A stretch of DNA of 64,000 bases. Source: Trichomonas vaginalis G3. Lineage: Eukaryota; Parabasalia; Trichomonadida; Trichomonadidae. The notes beneath the pieces are model-generated. The model made no database searches and was not told the origin of the DNA. It saw only the letters and a program-made list of their open reading frames with translations. The stretch covers positions 4,774,001-4,838,000 of the forward strand of contig NC_067205.1 in assembly GCF_026262505.1 (NCBI RefSeq), written 5' to 3'. Shown here piece after piece: positions 9,982-18,401 of the stretch. The translations under genes and the position numbers were made by a program. The number at the start of each line of letters is the position of its first letter. Positions within the stretch are counted from its first letter, which is position 1.

Positions 9982-10344
9982 ATGGACGCACAGAACTTAG
10001 CGAATGCACAGCAACCTGGACAACCAAACCCAGAGAATATTCCAAATGAAGTTAGAATACAAACTGCAATGGCAAACTATGGTCAAGTGCCAACAGATGT
10101 ACAAATGCAAACTGCCATGTCAAATGACGCTGCGTTAGGTTTGCCACCATGGTATGCAAATATGAGATGGAAAGAGTTTTATACAAACCCTGAAGTGGGA
10201 TATAAACAACTTTATGCAGATGACGCGAACACAGGAGTTGACCCAGAATATGTTTTCTACCAGAGGAGAAACAGAATGTATGAGCTCCAGTTAAAGAATG
10301 CTATGGAACTCAACAGGAAACGTAAAAGACTAGGCGGACATTAG
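9982..10344 (+). CDS. Element 1 small Gln-rich protein, 120 residues
   Basis: Looks whole. Gln/Asn/Pro-rich N-terminus with a repeated phrase (VRIQTAMANYGQVP / VQMQTAMSND), aromatic middle (PPWYANMRWKEFY) and a strongly basic C-terminus (NRKRKRLGGH). Unrecognised. It sits just inside the left repeat, next to the 80-residue amphipathic protein, in the part of the element that holds virion-associated genes, so a minor structural role is plausible inference. Confidence 0.6.
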   Translation: MDAQNLANAQQPGQPNPENIPNEVRIQTAMANYGQVPTDVQMQTAMSNDAALGLPPWYANMRWKEFYTNPEVGYKQLYADDANTGVDPEYVFYQRRNRMYELQLKNAMELNRKRKRLGGH

Positions 10345-10362
10345 ATTTTTACATATAGTAAA

Positions 10363-10605
10363 ATGGGTTTCTTCAGTAAGATAGGAAACTTCTTTCGAAA
10401 TGTTGGAAGAGGTATATGGAATGGAATAAAAACCGTAGGAAGAGGAATTTGGAACGGAGTCAAAAATATTGGTAAAAGAGTAGGTCAGTTCGTTGGTATT
10501 ATACCTAAAGACCCTGAACCAGAAGAACAAGCTCCTGTTATACAACAGCCTGAACCTGCACCACAGTCTAGTTGGCAACCAAATCCAACACCTCAACCGT
10601 ATTAA
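10363..10605 (+). CDS. Element 1 small amphipathic protein, 80 residues
   Basis: Looks whole. The N-terminal 50 residues form an amphipathic, Gly/Ile/Trp-rich repeat: MGFFSKIGNFFRNVGRGIWN, then GIKTVGRGIWNGVKNIGKRV. The rest is Pro/Glu/Gln-rich. This resembles small membrane-active capsid proteins such as adenovirus VI/mu in character, not in proven homology. MG at the start would allow N-myristoylation. Confidence 0.6.
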   Translation: MGFFSKIGNFFRNVGRGIWNGIKTVGRGIWNGVKNIGKRVGQFVGIIPKDPEPEEQAPVIQQPEPAPQSSWQPNPTPQPY

Positions 10606-10609
10606 AAAA

Positions 10610-11459
10610 TTATATTTTTACTGTTCGATAGTAGTTGTATATGAAACTAAGTTCTAAGTAAAACGCATGGTATAATGGAATTATTCTTTTTCTTCCATCT
10701 GTAGTAAACCATACTTGAAAGTCTGAAATACTTCCACTTGGTGGTTCGTATAACTTTGTAGGTTTTTCGTAAAAGTCATTTGCCAAGCATAAGAAAGAGT
10801 TTTGGGCGCCAGAAAATGAAGCATGAACAATAATAGCATCTTGGTCGAAAATATTTTCATATGTTCCATTAGGGTTTTCGACTTCATAATAGTCCGGGTG
10901 TACTGGATATGCTGCAGGCTGATTTAACATCCTCATAAATCTATACCATGCCAAGTTGTTATATTTTGTAGAAATATAAACGTTTTCTCCAAGGTCTTCT
11001 ATTTTATTGATTTTAACAGTTGCATTTTTTCCTGTCATAAATAATATCGAGATGGTATTCTCCTTCGTCAATGTTATACTGGTTTGCATATTCGATATAG
11101 ATATCGTTTATTTTTTCTTGAAAAGCTTGAAGAGTTGTTTCTAAGTTTACAAGCAAACTAACTTGTAAAAGTTTTCCCTGTTCAAATTTCTCATGCATAC
11201 GTTTTTCTTTGTTATAGTATCGAACTTCAAAACCGACCGTAAATGGGAAACCATGTATGGCTTCTGAAATGAACTTCATTCTACGAAAGCCAATAGCTTT
11301 TGTGACGGATGGGTCTCTTAGCCATCTTAATGGGTAGTCAAAACGATAGCCTTCATGCTTTACGGTCTCTGTCTCAAACTTTTGACCGACATTAGTAAAA
11401 AGTTCATCTAATGGTTTAGTTGTAGCAACTCTTGAATTTTCTTTTTCTATTGAAAGCAT
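10610..11459 (-). pseudogene. Element 1 unrecognised ~286-residue protein, copy 1
   Basis: Paralogue of the protein at 15973-16833 in the same element and of the partial gene at 63664 in element 2. Shared phrases include TKPLD, YRFDYP-RWL and KAIGFRR near the N-terminus, and FYEPPS-S-SDFQVWFTT near the C-terminus. Family unknown. It shares an 18-bp divergent promoter with the fibre-like gene. Broken. Confidence 0.7.
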
Positions 11460-11477
11460 ATTTTATCTAGAATAAAA
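11460..11477. promoter_or_regulatory. Compact divergent promoter between the 286-residue protein and fibre-like gene
   Basis: Eighteen bases separate two opposite ATGs and read as a near palindrome, TTTTATCTAGAATAAAA. The same spacer, 17 bp, occurs in element 2 at 63647-63663. Both start sites must be set from within this spacer or from inside the coding sequences. Confidence 0.5.
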
Positions 11478-12891
11478 ATGTCGAAAGATATTGCTTCCAT
11501 GAGAGAAATACAACACAACCGACAACTCATTATGCAAGCTCTAAATAAGAACACAACAAACTTTTCAAACTATTCTAAGATATCTGAGTCATTGAAAGAA
11601 GGAAACTTAAAACTGACATTAAACCCTTTAACAGATGAGTTTCTATTTCAAGACAAGAAGAACAATACTGTCTGTATAAATCCAACAAAAGGAACTTTAA
11701 ACGAGAAACCTATAAATGAACTTCTTTTGAAAGCAGATGTTGACAACAAAGCTGACAAAGAATATGTAGACGATGCAATAGCAAAAGAAGAAGAAAGAGC
11801 TAACAATGCTTATGCAACAAAAGAACATACTCATCCTGAACTAGCAGACAAAACATATGTTGACAATAAAATGTCAAGTGAAGTGACAAGAGCTGAAAAC
11901 GAATATTCTAAAAAGACTCATATACATTCTATATCTGAAATAACAGACTTAAACGTTAGCCTTGAAGAGAAGGTAGATAAGGGACTTATGGCTAGTGTGT
12001 TAGTGAAGAAGGCGGATAAGGAATATGTGGATGAAAAAGATAAAGAAATTATAGAAAGGGCTGACTGGTACCATGAATGGACATCGAAGATTTTAAAAAC
12101 TAAAGCTGATACAGGATGGGTTTCAGGATGTTTAGACCTTAAAGCAGATAAAACTTATGTTAACGATGAGTTAGATAAAAAGGCAGACAAGAACCATACA
12201 CATACAAGTTTTACAACTGTTGCTATAGAAAGTATTGAAGGAACGGTTGACGTAACTGATGGGGATGTATTATATTGTAAACCTCCTAACTTTCCACAAG
12301 GTTTAACATCGGATGACGACATAACGACGATGAGAAACATTAGATGTAAAGATGTTTATGTCATGAAGGATGAACATAATATTAAATTCACTGCTCAAGA
12401 TTTATATGACAAGAAAGCAGACAAAACAGAGCTTCAAACATTAAAGACAGAAATACTTCAAACATTATATCCTATAGGCTCTATTTATACGTCAATGAAC
12501 TCTACCAGACCAGAAGTAGTACTTGGTTTTGGAACTTGGACTCAAATAGTCGACAGGTTTTTGTATTGTGCAAACTCTTCAAAGGCAACAGGTGGAAGTA
12601 AAACGATTTCAGGTGAAAATTTACCTGCACACAGTCACTACATAGATTTAAGTACATCTCAAGCAGGTTGGCATAAGCATAAATTTTGGGATTGGTCAGC
12701 AATGAAAAAAGGTAAAAGGATATGATGTTAAAGACGACGACGTTCAGTTTGCTATAAATTGTTTCTGGGGTAACACTCAGGGAGATGGAAACCATACACA
12801 TCGCGTTTCAGGATATACGCAAACAACGGGACAAAGTAAAGAATACATGCCACCTTACATGACAGTTTACGCATGGTATAGAAATGCTTAG
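11478..12891 (+). pseudogene. Element 1 fibre-like protein with phage gp12-type C-terminal domain
   Basis: The N-terminal two thirds are repeats of the ADKEYVDD / ADKTYVDN type with HTHPEL, HIHSIS and HTHTS patches, as in phage trimeric tail fibres. The C-terminal part has the YPIGSIYTSMNSTRP, GFGTWTQI-DRFL, GGS and ENLPAHSH order of phage tail-collagen/short-fibre (gp12-like) receptor-binding domains, with histidines that bind metal in that family. Broken. Divergent from its upstream neighbour and tail-to-tail with the integrase, whose coding end it overlaps by a few bases. Host-surface attachment is inference. Confidence 0.8.
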
Positions 12892-13845
12892 TCGTCATTT
12901 TCAACTTCTTTAGCATATTCGTCAGGAGTTGTCTTATATTTGTTAGGAACTGTCTTTGAAGTATACCACTTGAACTTTGACAAGTTTGAAACGAGGTCTG
13001 ACAATAGTAGTTTTATCTTCTGCTTGCAGTGTGTACATTTTGCCATGTTTGCCTAAAACTTCATAATATTCTCTTGTATACTTTCTTCTATTTTTACGAA
13101 CACGAATGTGAGTACCTGTCGAGTTCCCATTGTTGTCATAGTCAATAGTATTTTCATATGGGTCGCGTTTAGGTATTTCTATTTTTACTTTGTCACCTTT
13201 CTGAAGTTTGAAGCCCGGCATTCTTTCTTGTTTGTCTCTTTTGACTAAATTATTAAATATATAGTCTTTCTCTAAGTCAGGGTTGTTTTTCATTTCTTCG
13301 GGGGAGTGGTTTCCCAAACCTTTTTGTTTACGGTTATTGTAAATATTTAAAACTTGTCTCATCTTTGCCATGGAGAAGTGTCTATACTTGTCGTCATATG
13401 ACATTTCATTTGCTTCACCACCTTGTGGTTGGTTTAAGTCTCTTAACATTTTTATACAACCGTCAATGACACCAAGAGCAGAATGGTTTTGGTCGACAAT
13501 GAAATATTGGTTTACATTTTTTGAACGCAGATAGTTTTTAATATCATCTGATTTGAAAGAACTTTCACAGTCAGATGTCAGTTTTGTTGGATGGTATTTG
13601 TCAACGAATATTGTCAAAGCAGTTTTCACATCTAAAATATTTTTGGACCATAATGGTATGGCTTCACAGTATCTTGTGTTTTGACCAACAAATATTAACC
13701 AGTATGGAGGTCCATCTTCTCTATACCTCGGAATGTTTTCCAAGATATCCATAAACCAAGCATTTGGTGTTGAACTAAAGATTTTTATCATGAGTGCTTT
13801 CTTTGTTGCCTTAGAAACATAGGGGTCCTTGTTTGGATTCGTCAT
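12888..13845 (-). pseudogene. Element 1 retroviral-type integrase (Maverick c-integrase)
   Basis: DDE-type rve integrase: an RYCEAIPLWSKNI strand, then DCESSFKS-DIKNYL around the second acidic residue, then DQNHSALGVIDGCIKMLRDL around the last helix. The C-terminal domain (RKNRRKYTREYYEVLGKHGK, then LQAEDKTTIVRPRFKLVKV) has the SH3/chromo-like look of Maverick integrases. Mostly open; counted as broken with the element. The 17-bp divergent spacer 13846-13862 is shared with the next gene. Confidence 0.88.
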
Positions 13846-13862
13846 TTTTTAACCCATAAGAA
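13846..13862. promoter_or_regulatory. Compact divergent promoter between integrase and 133-residue protein
   Basis: Seventeen bases between opposite ATGs, TTTTTTAACCCATAAGAA-like. The equivalent spacer in element 2 (61271-61287) is the same. Confidence 0.45.
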
Positions 13863-14264
13863 ATGGGTTTATTTGGCGCATTAGCAGGAGTTGCATCCAG
13901 ATTTTTGCCCGCAGTGGGAACAATAGCCAGAGGTGTATTTGGAGTTGGAAGGAAGATTTTGAGTACATTAGGTATACTTAAAGAGAAAGCACAACCTATT
14001 ATACAAACTGTACAGAAAGGTTGGGATGTAGCACGAGATGCAACAAATCTTATTCCAAATCCTGAAACAAGAGGAAAAGTTCAAGGATGGATGGACAATG
14101 TAGGAAGACAAGCAGGAAACTATTATAACAAAGCAAATGACTACTATAACCAAGCAGGACACTATATGGACCAAGGTGAAAGATTCTTTAACAGAGGATA
14201 TAACCATGCACAACAATGGGTAAACAATAACCAACCGCAACCACCTCAAACTTGGGGAATGTAA
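13863..14264 (+). CDS. Element 1 133-residue amphipathic protein
   Basis: Looks whole. Starts MGLFGALAGVASRFLPAVG, a glycine-rich amphipathic segment with a myristoylation-type MG, then helices, then a Tyr/Asn/Gln-rich tail with YYNKANDYYNQAGHYMDQG repeats ending in PPQTWGM. Similar in style to the 80-residue protein and to adenovirus VI-like membrane-lytic proteins; homology not shown. The element 2 copy is at 60875-61270. Confidence 0.6.
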   Translation: MGLFGALAGVASRFLPAVGTIARGVFGVGRKILSTLGILKEKAQPIIQTVQKGWDVARDATNLIPNPETRGKVQGWMDNVGRQAGNYYNKANDYYNQAGHYMDQGERFFNRGYNHAQQWVNNNQPQPPQTWGM

Positions 14265-14283
14265 AATTTTTTACTGAGATGAA

Positions 14284-14436
14284 ATGAACAATACAGCATT
14301 GAGACAAGTGGGTTCAAGATGGATTTGTCGGCTTCCAGCAGTTACACCACGTGTTTGTCAAGTTCTTCCTATACCTCAGGAAGTTTTAGACCGACTTAAA
14401 AAACCTAAACAACCAGTTGAAAACAAACCAAACTAA
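14284..14436 (+). CDS. Element 1 50-residue small protein
   Basis: Too short for most gene finders but kept in frame and the same length in element 2 (60703-60855). Sequence is basic and Pro-rich (VCQVLPIPQEVLDRLKKPKQ). It is preceded by TTTTTTACTGAGATGAA, a leader repeated just before the next gene. Function unknown. Confidence 0.6.
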   Translation: MNNTALRQVGSRWICRLPAVTPRVCQVLPIPQEVLDRLKKPKQPVENKPN

Positions 14437-14455
14437 AATTTTTTACTGAGATGAA

Positions 14456-15040
14456 ATGACCGAAGAAGTTGAAACGGTAGATTTGACACCACAAACAAAA
14501 AGTTCAGAACCATTGTCAAAACCCGTCAAAGAACTTACAGATGAAGAGAAAAATTCAATAATAGAAAGTGCCAGGTCTGGAAATACAAACCCTAACTATA
14601 AAGTCACTTTTCATAGAAATGGAACGGCTAGTATCTCAAAAAAGAAACAGACTCTCACAAATAAAATATTGAAGTCTGAAGGAGCTTTCGAGACAACAGA
14701 TGGAAAAGTTTACTTCACTGACCAACAGTTCATTATAGAACATCTCATTGACTTAGAGTCGAAATATTCTAAACTTTACAACAAACACAAAAAGTTGAAA
14801 GGAAAACAAAAACAAATGGCATATGATATTTATGAAGATGTTGACAACACAACTGTTCCTGCAAGTGAAGTAAAGTCAGAGGAACCGAAAAGTGACGAAA
14901 AACCGATAGAAGAAGAAAAACCAAAAACTGAAGATAAACCAAAACCAAAGTTTAGTTTGGAAACTAAACCAAGTCAACCTTCATTAGCTGGTATGGGTTG
15001 GCGTCAAAGACTTATGGCAGCAGGCGGTTATGTAAAGTAA
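14456..15040 (+). CDS. Element 1 194-residue charged coiled-coil protein
   Basis: Looks whole and nearly identical to 60099-60683 in element 2. Acidic N-terminus, a central Lys-rich coiled coil (LESKYSKLYNKHKKLKGKQK), a Lys/Glu/Pro-rich linker, and a C-terminal motif SLAGMGWRQRLMAAGGYVK. It sits directly upstream of polymerase B with a 31-bp spacer. A terminal-protein or accessory replication role is possible by position, but no family is recognised. Confidence 0.6.
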   Translation: MTEEVETVDLTPQTKSSEPLSKPVKELTDEEKNSIIESARSGNTNPNYKVTFHRNGTASISKKKQTLTNKILKSEGAFETTDGKVYFTDQQFIIEHLIDLESKYSKLYNKHKKLKGKQKQMAYDIYEDVDNTTVPASEVKSEEPKSDEKPIEEEKPKTEDKPKPKFSLETKPSQPSLAGMGWRQRLMAAGGYVK

Positions 15041-15071
15041 AGAAAAAAAACATTTTTTTATTTTTATAAAA

Positions 15072-15317
15072 ATGCCCCCATATAGAATGGATAGAAAGTC
15101 TGCTAGAATAAAAGCAGAGTTACAAAGATATGGTTGGAGAGTTTCGAAGAATTTTAAATATAGGAAGGGAAGACCCATAAAAGTCTATGACAAATTGTCT
15201 GGTCTTCGCTACGAAATGGATTTGGAAACAGCACATGCCAATTATCCAAACAGACTAGAGAGGTTAGAAGAAGAACGTCTTATGAACATGCCTTTCGATG
15301 TGTTAAACATTGCATGA
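15072..15317 (+). pseudogene. Element 1 DNA polymerase B, N-terminal part
   Basis: Matches the start of the polymerase B part of element 2 (60068 downward) closely: MPPYRMDRKSARIKAEL, then YGWRVSKNFKYRKGRPIKV. Only a small piece of the gene is present, so it is broken. The HNH endonuclease gene follows within 50 bp, where the rest of the polymerase would be expected. Confidence 0.8.
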
Positions 15318-15362
15318 AGTAAAAACGTTTTTCAAAAAAATATTTTTTTTATTTTATTTGAA

Positions 15363-15947
15363 ATGTACGCTGAGTTTGTTGGAGAAGACCGTTGGGAAAC
15401 TTGTTTGTTAGATGAGAAATATGAAATTCACTGTTGTGAGTCATTTGAAGTCAGAAACAAAAAGACAAAAAGAGTTTTAAGCGAATGGGAGCGAAATGAC
15501 GGATATGCTATAGTTAGTATGGGTGGAAAACACTATCTTAAACATGTTGTCATTGCAACTCATTTTATACTGAATCCTAACAATTTACCTTTTGTAGACC
15601 ATATAAACCGTATAAGAAACGACAATAGACTTGAAAACTTACGTTGGGTCACTCGTTCTGAAAACAATAAGAACAAAGGCAAATTTAGAGATATTGTATT
15701 CGAATTTGTCGACGAACTAGAAGATGAAACAATTGAAATTACAGACTATGGCAAGCATACGTTTGAGTTTTACTACTATAGCGAAGAACAAGACTCTTTC
15801 TACTTTTATACCGGCGTAAACTATAGGAAATTACAAGTATATTTTACTAAGGCGGGCTATGCTTATGTAAACACTAGAGATACAGATGGAAAAAACGTTC
15901 AAATACTTCTTAACAAATTCAAGAAGCTATATGTCATACCATTTTAA
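15363..15947 (+). CDS. Free-standing HNH homing-type endonuclease
   Basis: Residues 10-65 look like a NUMOD4-type DNA-binding region (YEIHCCESFEVRN, then RVLSEW, then GKHYLKHVVIATHF), followed by the HNH core HFILNPNNLPFVDHINRIRN and NRLENLRWVTRSENNKN. This is the architecture of phage and giant-virus homing endonucleases. A C-terminal domain of about 80 residues may bind DNA. It reads open, is absent from element 2, and lies next to the polymerase B part. That fits invasion of a polB gene, a common homing target; this is inference. Confidence 0.82.
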   Translation: MYAEFVGEDRWETCLLDEKYEIHCCESFEVRNKKTKRVLSEWERNDGYAIVSMGGKHYLKHVVIATHFILNPNNLPFVDHINRIRNDNRLENLRWVTRSENNKNKGKFRDIVFEFVDELEDETIEITDYGKHTFEFYYYSEEQDSFYFYTGVNYRKLQVYFTKAGYAYVNTRDTDGKNVQILLNKFKKLYVIPF

Positions 15948-15972
15948 AACAATATATTTTTACATATATTAA

Positions 15973-16833
15973 ATGCTTCAGGTTGAAAAACAAAGAACAA
16001 AAGTAGCAGATACAAAACCATTAGACTATATCTTTACAAATGCTGGTAGGACTATTTCAGATGAAGAAATTTCATCCCGAGCATACAGGTTTGACTATCC
16101 AATTCGTTGGCTTCAAAGTCCTTCAGATGCAAAGGCAATAGGATTTAGAAGAGTTTTGTTTTCAAATAGAACTAACGCATTTATGTTCGCAGTATATTTT
16201 CATGGGCAGTATAAAGGTTCTGATGGTCTAATAGACAAATTTGACGAAATGAGAATCTTTACGGTTCGTTCAGACGAAAGTCTTGAGAAAACTCTAAATG
16301 ACTTTCAAACTCAAATGAACAAATATTATTGGGAATTTCAAGAAAAATACGACTCTTTACTAAATGGAACATACTATCTGAAACTAGAATATGACAAGAT
16401 GAACTCCACCGTTTCATTTCAAAAGATTGAAATTAACCCTCCAAGAGATACAGAGTTTTTATTTTGGGAAGTAGACAAACGTTCTTGGGCACAATTTCTT
16501 CGGTTACTAAACCAGAACGAGCCATTACCACCAGATGGTCCATTTAAATTTATACTTCCACCAGCAGATTTGACAGTTTATAGAAACGTGTTTGACCCTC
16601 AAAATGTTATGTGTCATGCAAGTTTCAGTTCAAGCAACAATAGTTTTCTATGTATTGGTAAGGACTTTTATGACTTTGCTTCTAAATTCTACGAACCACC
16701 TAGTAACAGTTTCTCTGACTTTCAAGTTTGGTTCACAACAAATGGTGTGCAACATATTATTCCATTGTACTATGACTTTTATCTCGAATTGTCTTTCATA
16801 TTTAACTACAGGAAAGTGCTGAAAAAGTATTGA
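15973..16833 (+). CDS. Element 1 unrecognised 286-residue protein, copy 2
   Basis: Looks whole and gives the full length of the family also represented at 10610-11459. Mostly beta, with aromatic strands (RFDYPIRWL, FMFAVYFHGQY, SFSDFQVWFTT, LYYDFYLELSFIFNY). A single-jelly-roll or fibre-adaptor protein would fit the strand content, but this is inference. Two copies in one element and only one visible in element 2 suggest duplication within element 1. Confidence 0.65.
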   Translation: MLQVEKQRTKVADTKPLDYIFTNAGRTISDEEISSRAYRFDYPIRWLQSPSDAKAIGFRRVLFSNRTNAFMFAVYFHGQYKGSDGLIDKFDEMRIFTVRSDESLEKTLNDFQTQMNKYYWEFQEKYDSLLNGTYYLKLEYDKMNSTVSFQKIEINPPRDTEFLFWEVDKRSWAQFLRLLNQNEPLPPDGPFKFILPPADLTVYRNVFDPQNVMCHASFSSSNNSFLCIGKDFYDFASKFYEPPSNSFSDFQVWFTTNGVQHIIPLYYDFYLELSFIFNYRKVLKKY

Positions 16834-18300
16834 AAAATAATGTTTAGGGTAGAAGGTTAGATCTAACCTCTTTTCTAACCTCTTTTCTAACCTCTTGAAT
16901 TTTCATGATTTCATCGTACATGTTTTGTCATGACTTCTTCGTACATGTTTTGTCAAACATGAACGTAAATGTTTTGTCATGATTTCATCGTACATGTTTT
17001 GTCAAGACTTCTTCGTACATGTTTTGTCAAAACTTCTTCGTAATGAGTGTAAAGGACCAAAAAATAATGTTTAGGGTAGAAGGTTAGATCTCACCTCTTT
17101 TCTCACCTCATGAATTTGTCATGACTTCTTCGTAAACTAAACGTAAATGTTTTGTGAAGAATATAGCAACCGCCGGAATTCAGACGGTTGCTTTTTATAC
17201 AAAATTCATGCGGGAAATTCTTGAGTTTTGGTTGAAAGAATACGGTGGAGCCAAAAGCGGCTCGACCTCAAAACAAGCATTTTATGAGCTTACAAAGGGT
17301 GTTATGAATGAATTCAGCAACATACATCCTGACCTCGTTCATTTTGTTGCTAAATTCAGTAAAAATATATTTTAGGTGAAGTGGTGCGATCTCACCTCTT
17401 TTTTCACCTGTTTTCTCACCCTCTTGAATTTTCATGATTTCATCGTAAATGTTTTGTCATGATTTCATCGTACATGTTTTGTCAAGACTTCTTCGTACAT
17501 GTTTTGTCAAGACTTCTTCATCGTAAATGTTTTGTCATGATTTCTTCGTACATGTTTTGTCAAGACTTCTTCATCGTAAATGTTTTGTCGAAACTTCTTC
17601 GTAAATGTTTTGTCATGATTTCATCGTACATGTTTTGTCAAGACTTCTTCGTACATGTTTTGTCAAGACTTCTTCATCGTAAATGTTTTGTCATGATTTC
17701 ATCGTACATGTTTTGTCAAGACTTCTTCATCGTAAATGTTTTGTCATGATTTCTTCGTACATGTTTTGTCAAGACTTCTTCATCGTAAATGTTTTGTCGA
17801 AACTTCTTCGTAAATGTTTTGTCATGATTTCATCGTACATGTTTTGTCAAGACTTCTTCGTACATGTTTTGTCAAGACTTCTTCATCGTAAATGTTTTGT
17901 CATGATTTCTTCGTACATGTTTTGTCAAGACTTCTTCATCGTAAATGTTTTGTCGAAACTTCTTCGTAAATGTTTTGTCATGATTTCATCGTACATGTTT
18001 TCTAACCTCTTGAATTTGTCAAGACTTCTTCGTAAATGTTTTGTCAAGACTTCTTCGTAAATGTTTTGTCATGATTTCATCGTAAATGTTTTGTCGAAAC
18101 TTCTTCATCGTAAATGTTTTGTCAAGACTTCTTCGTAAATGTTTTGTCAAGACTTCTTCGTAAATGTTTTGTCATGATTTCATCGTAAATGTTTTGTCAA
18201 GACTTCTTCGTAAATGTTTTGTCAAGACTTCTTCGTAATGAGTGTAAAGGACCCAAAAATAATGTTTAGGTGAAGAGGTGAGATCTCACCTCTTTTCTCA
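16834..18300 (+). repeat. Element 1 central 25-bp minisatellite with interspersed palindromes
   Basis: Tens of copies of a 25-bp unit, TTTTGTCAAGACTTCTTCGT plus ACATG or AAATG, with variants carrying TCATGATTTCATCGT or an extra CAT. Palindrome units (GGTTAGATCTAACC at 16855, GGTTAGATCTCACC at 17082, GGTGCGATCTCACC at 17382, GGTGAGATCTCACC at 18277) interrupt it. A short coding remnant shared with element 2 (SGSTSKQAFYELTKGVMNEF, about 17228-17375) and a piece of a KilA-N gene are embedded at 17150-17375. Confidence 0.9.
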
Positions 18301-18401
18301 CCTGTTTTCTCACCTCATGAATTTTCATGAATTTTCCCGAAATAAAAAATAAAGTTAGTTTTATTTTTATTTATTTTTTTATTTTGTATGTAAGAACAGA
18401 A

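Noticed and set aside
12888-13845. Retrovirus or LTR element, because of the retroviral-type integrase
   Set aside because: No reverse transcriptase, gag or LTRs; the neighbours are capsid, packaging ATPase and polymerase B, and the termini are inverted repeats. It is a Maverick integrase.
17459-18060. Open frames encoding peptides with repeated SRLLHRKCFVMISSYMFCQDFF-like phrases cut short here as SYMFCQDFF
   Set aside because: They are translations of the 25-bp minisatellite. The unit is not a multiple of three, so all frames give similar repeats; no sign of a gene.
16897-18240. CRISPR-like array of direct repeats
   Set aside because: Units are joined without spacers of constant length, the organism is a eukaryote and no cas gene is nearby. 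It is a minisatellite.
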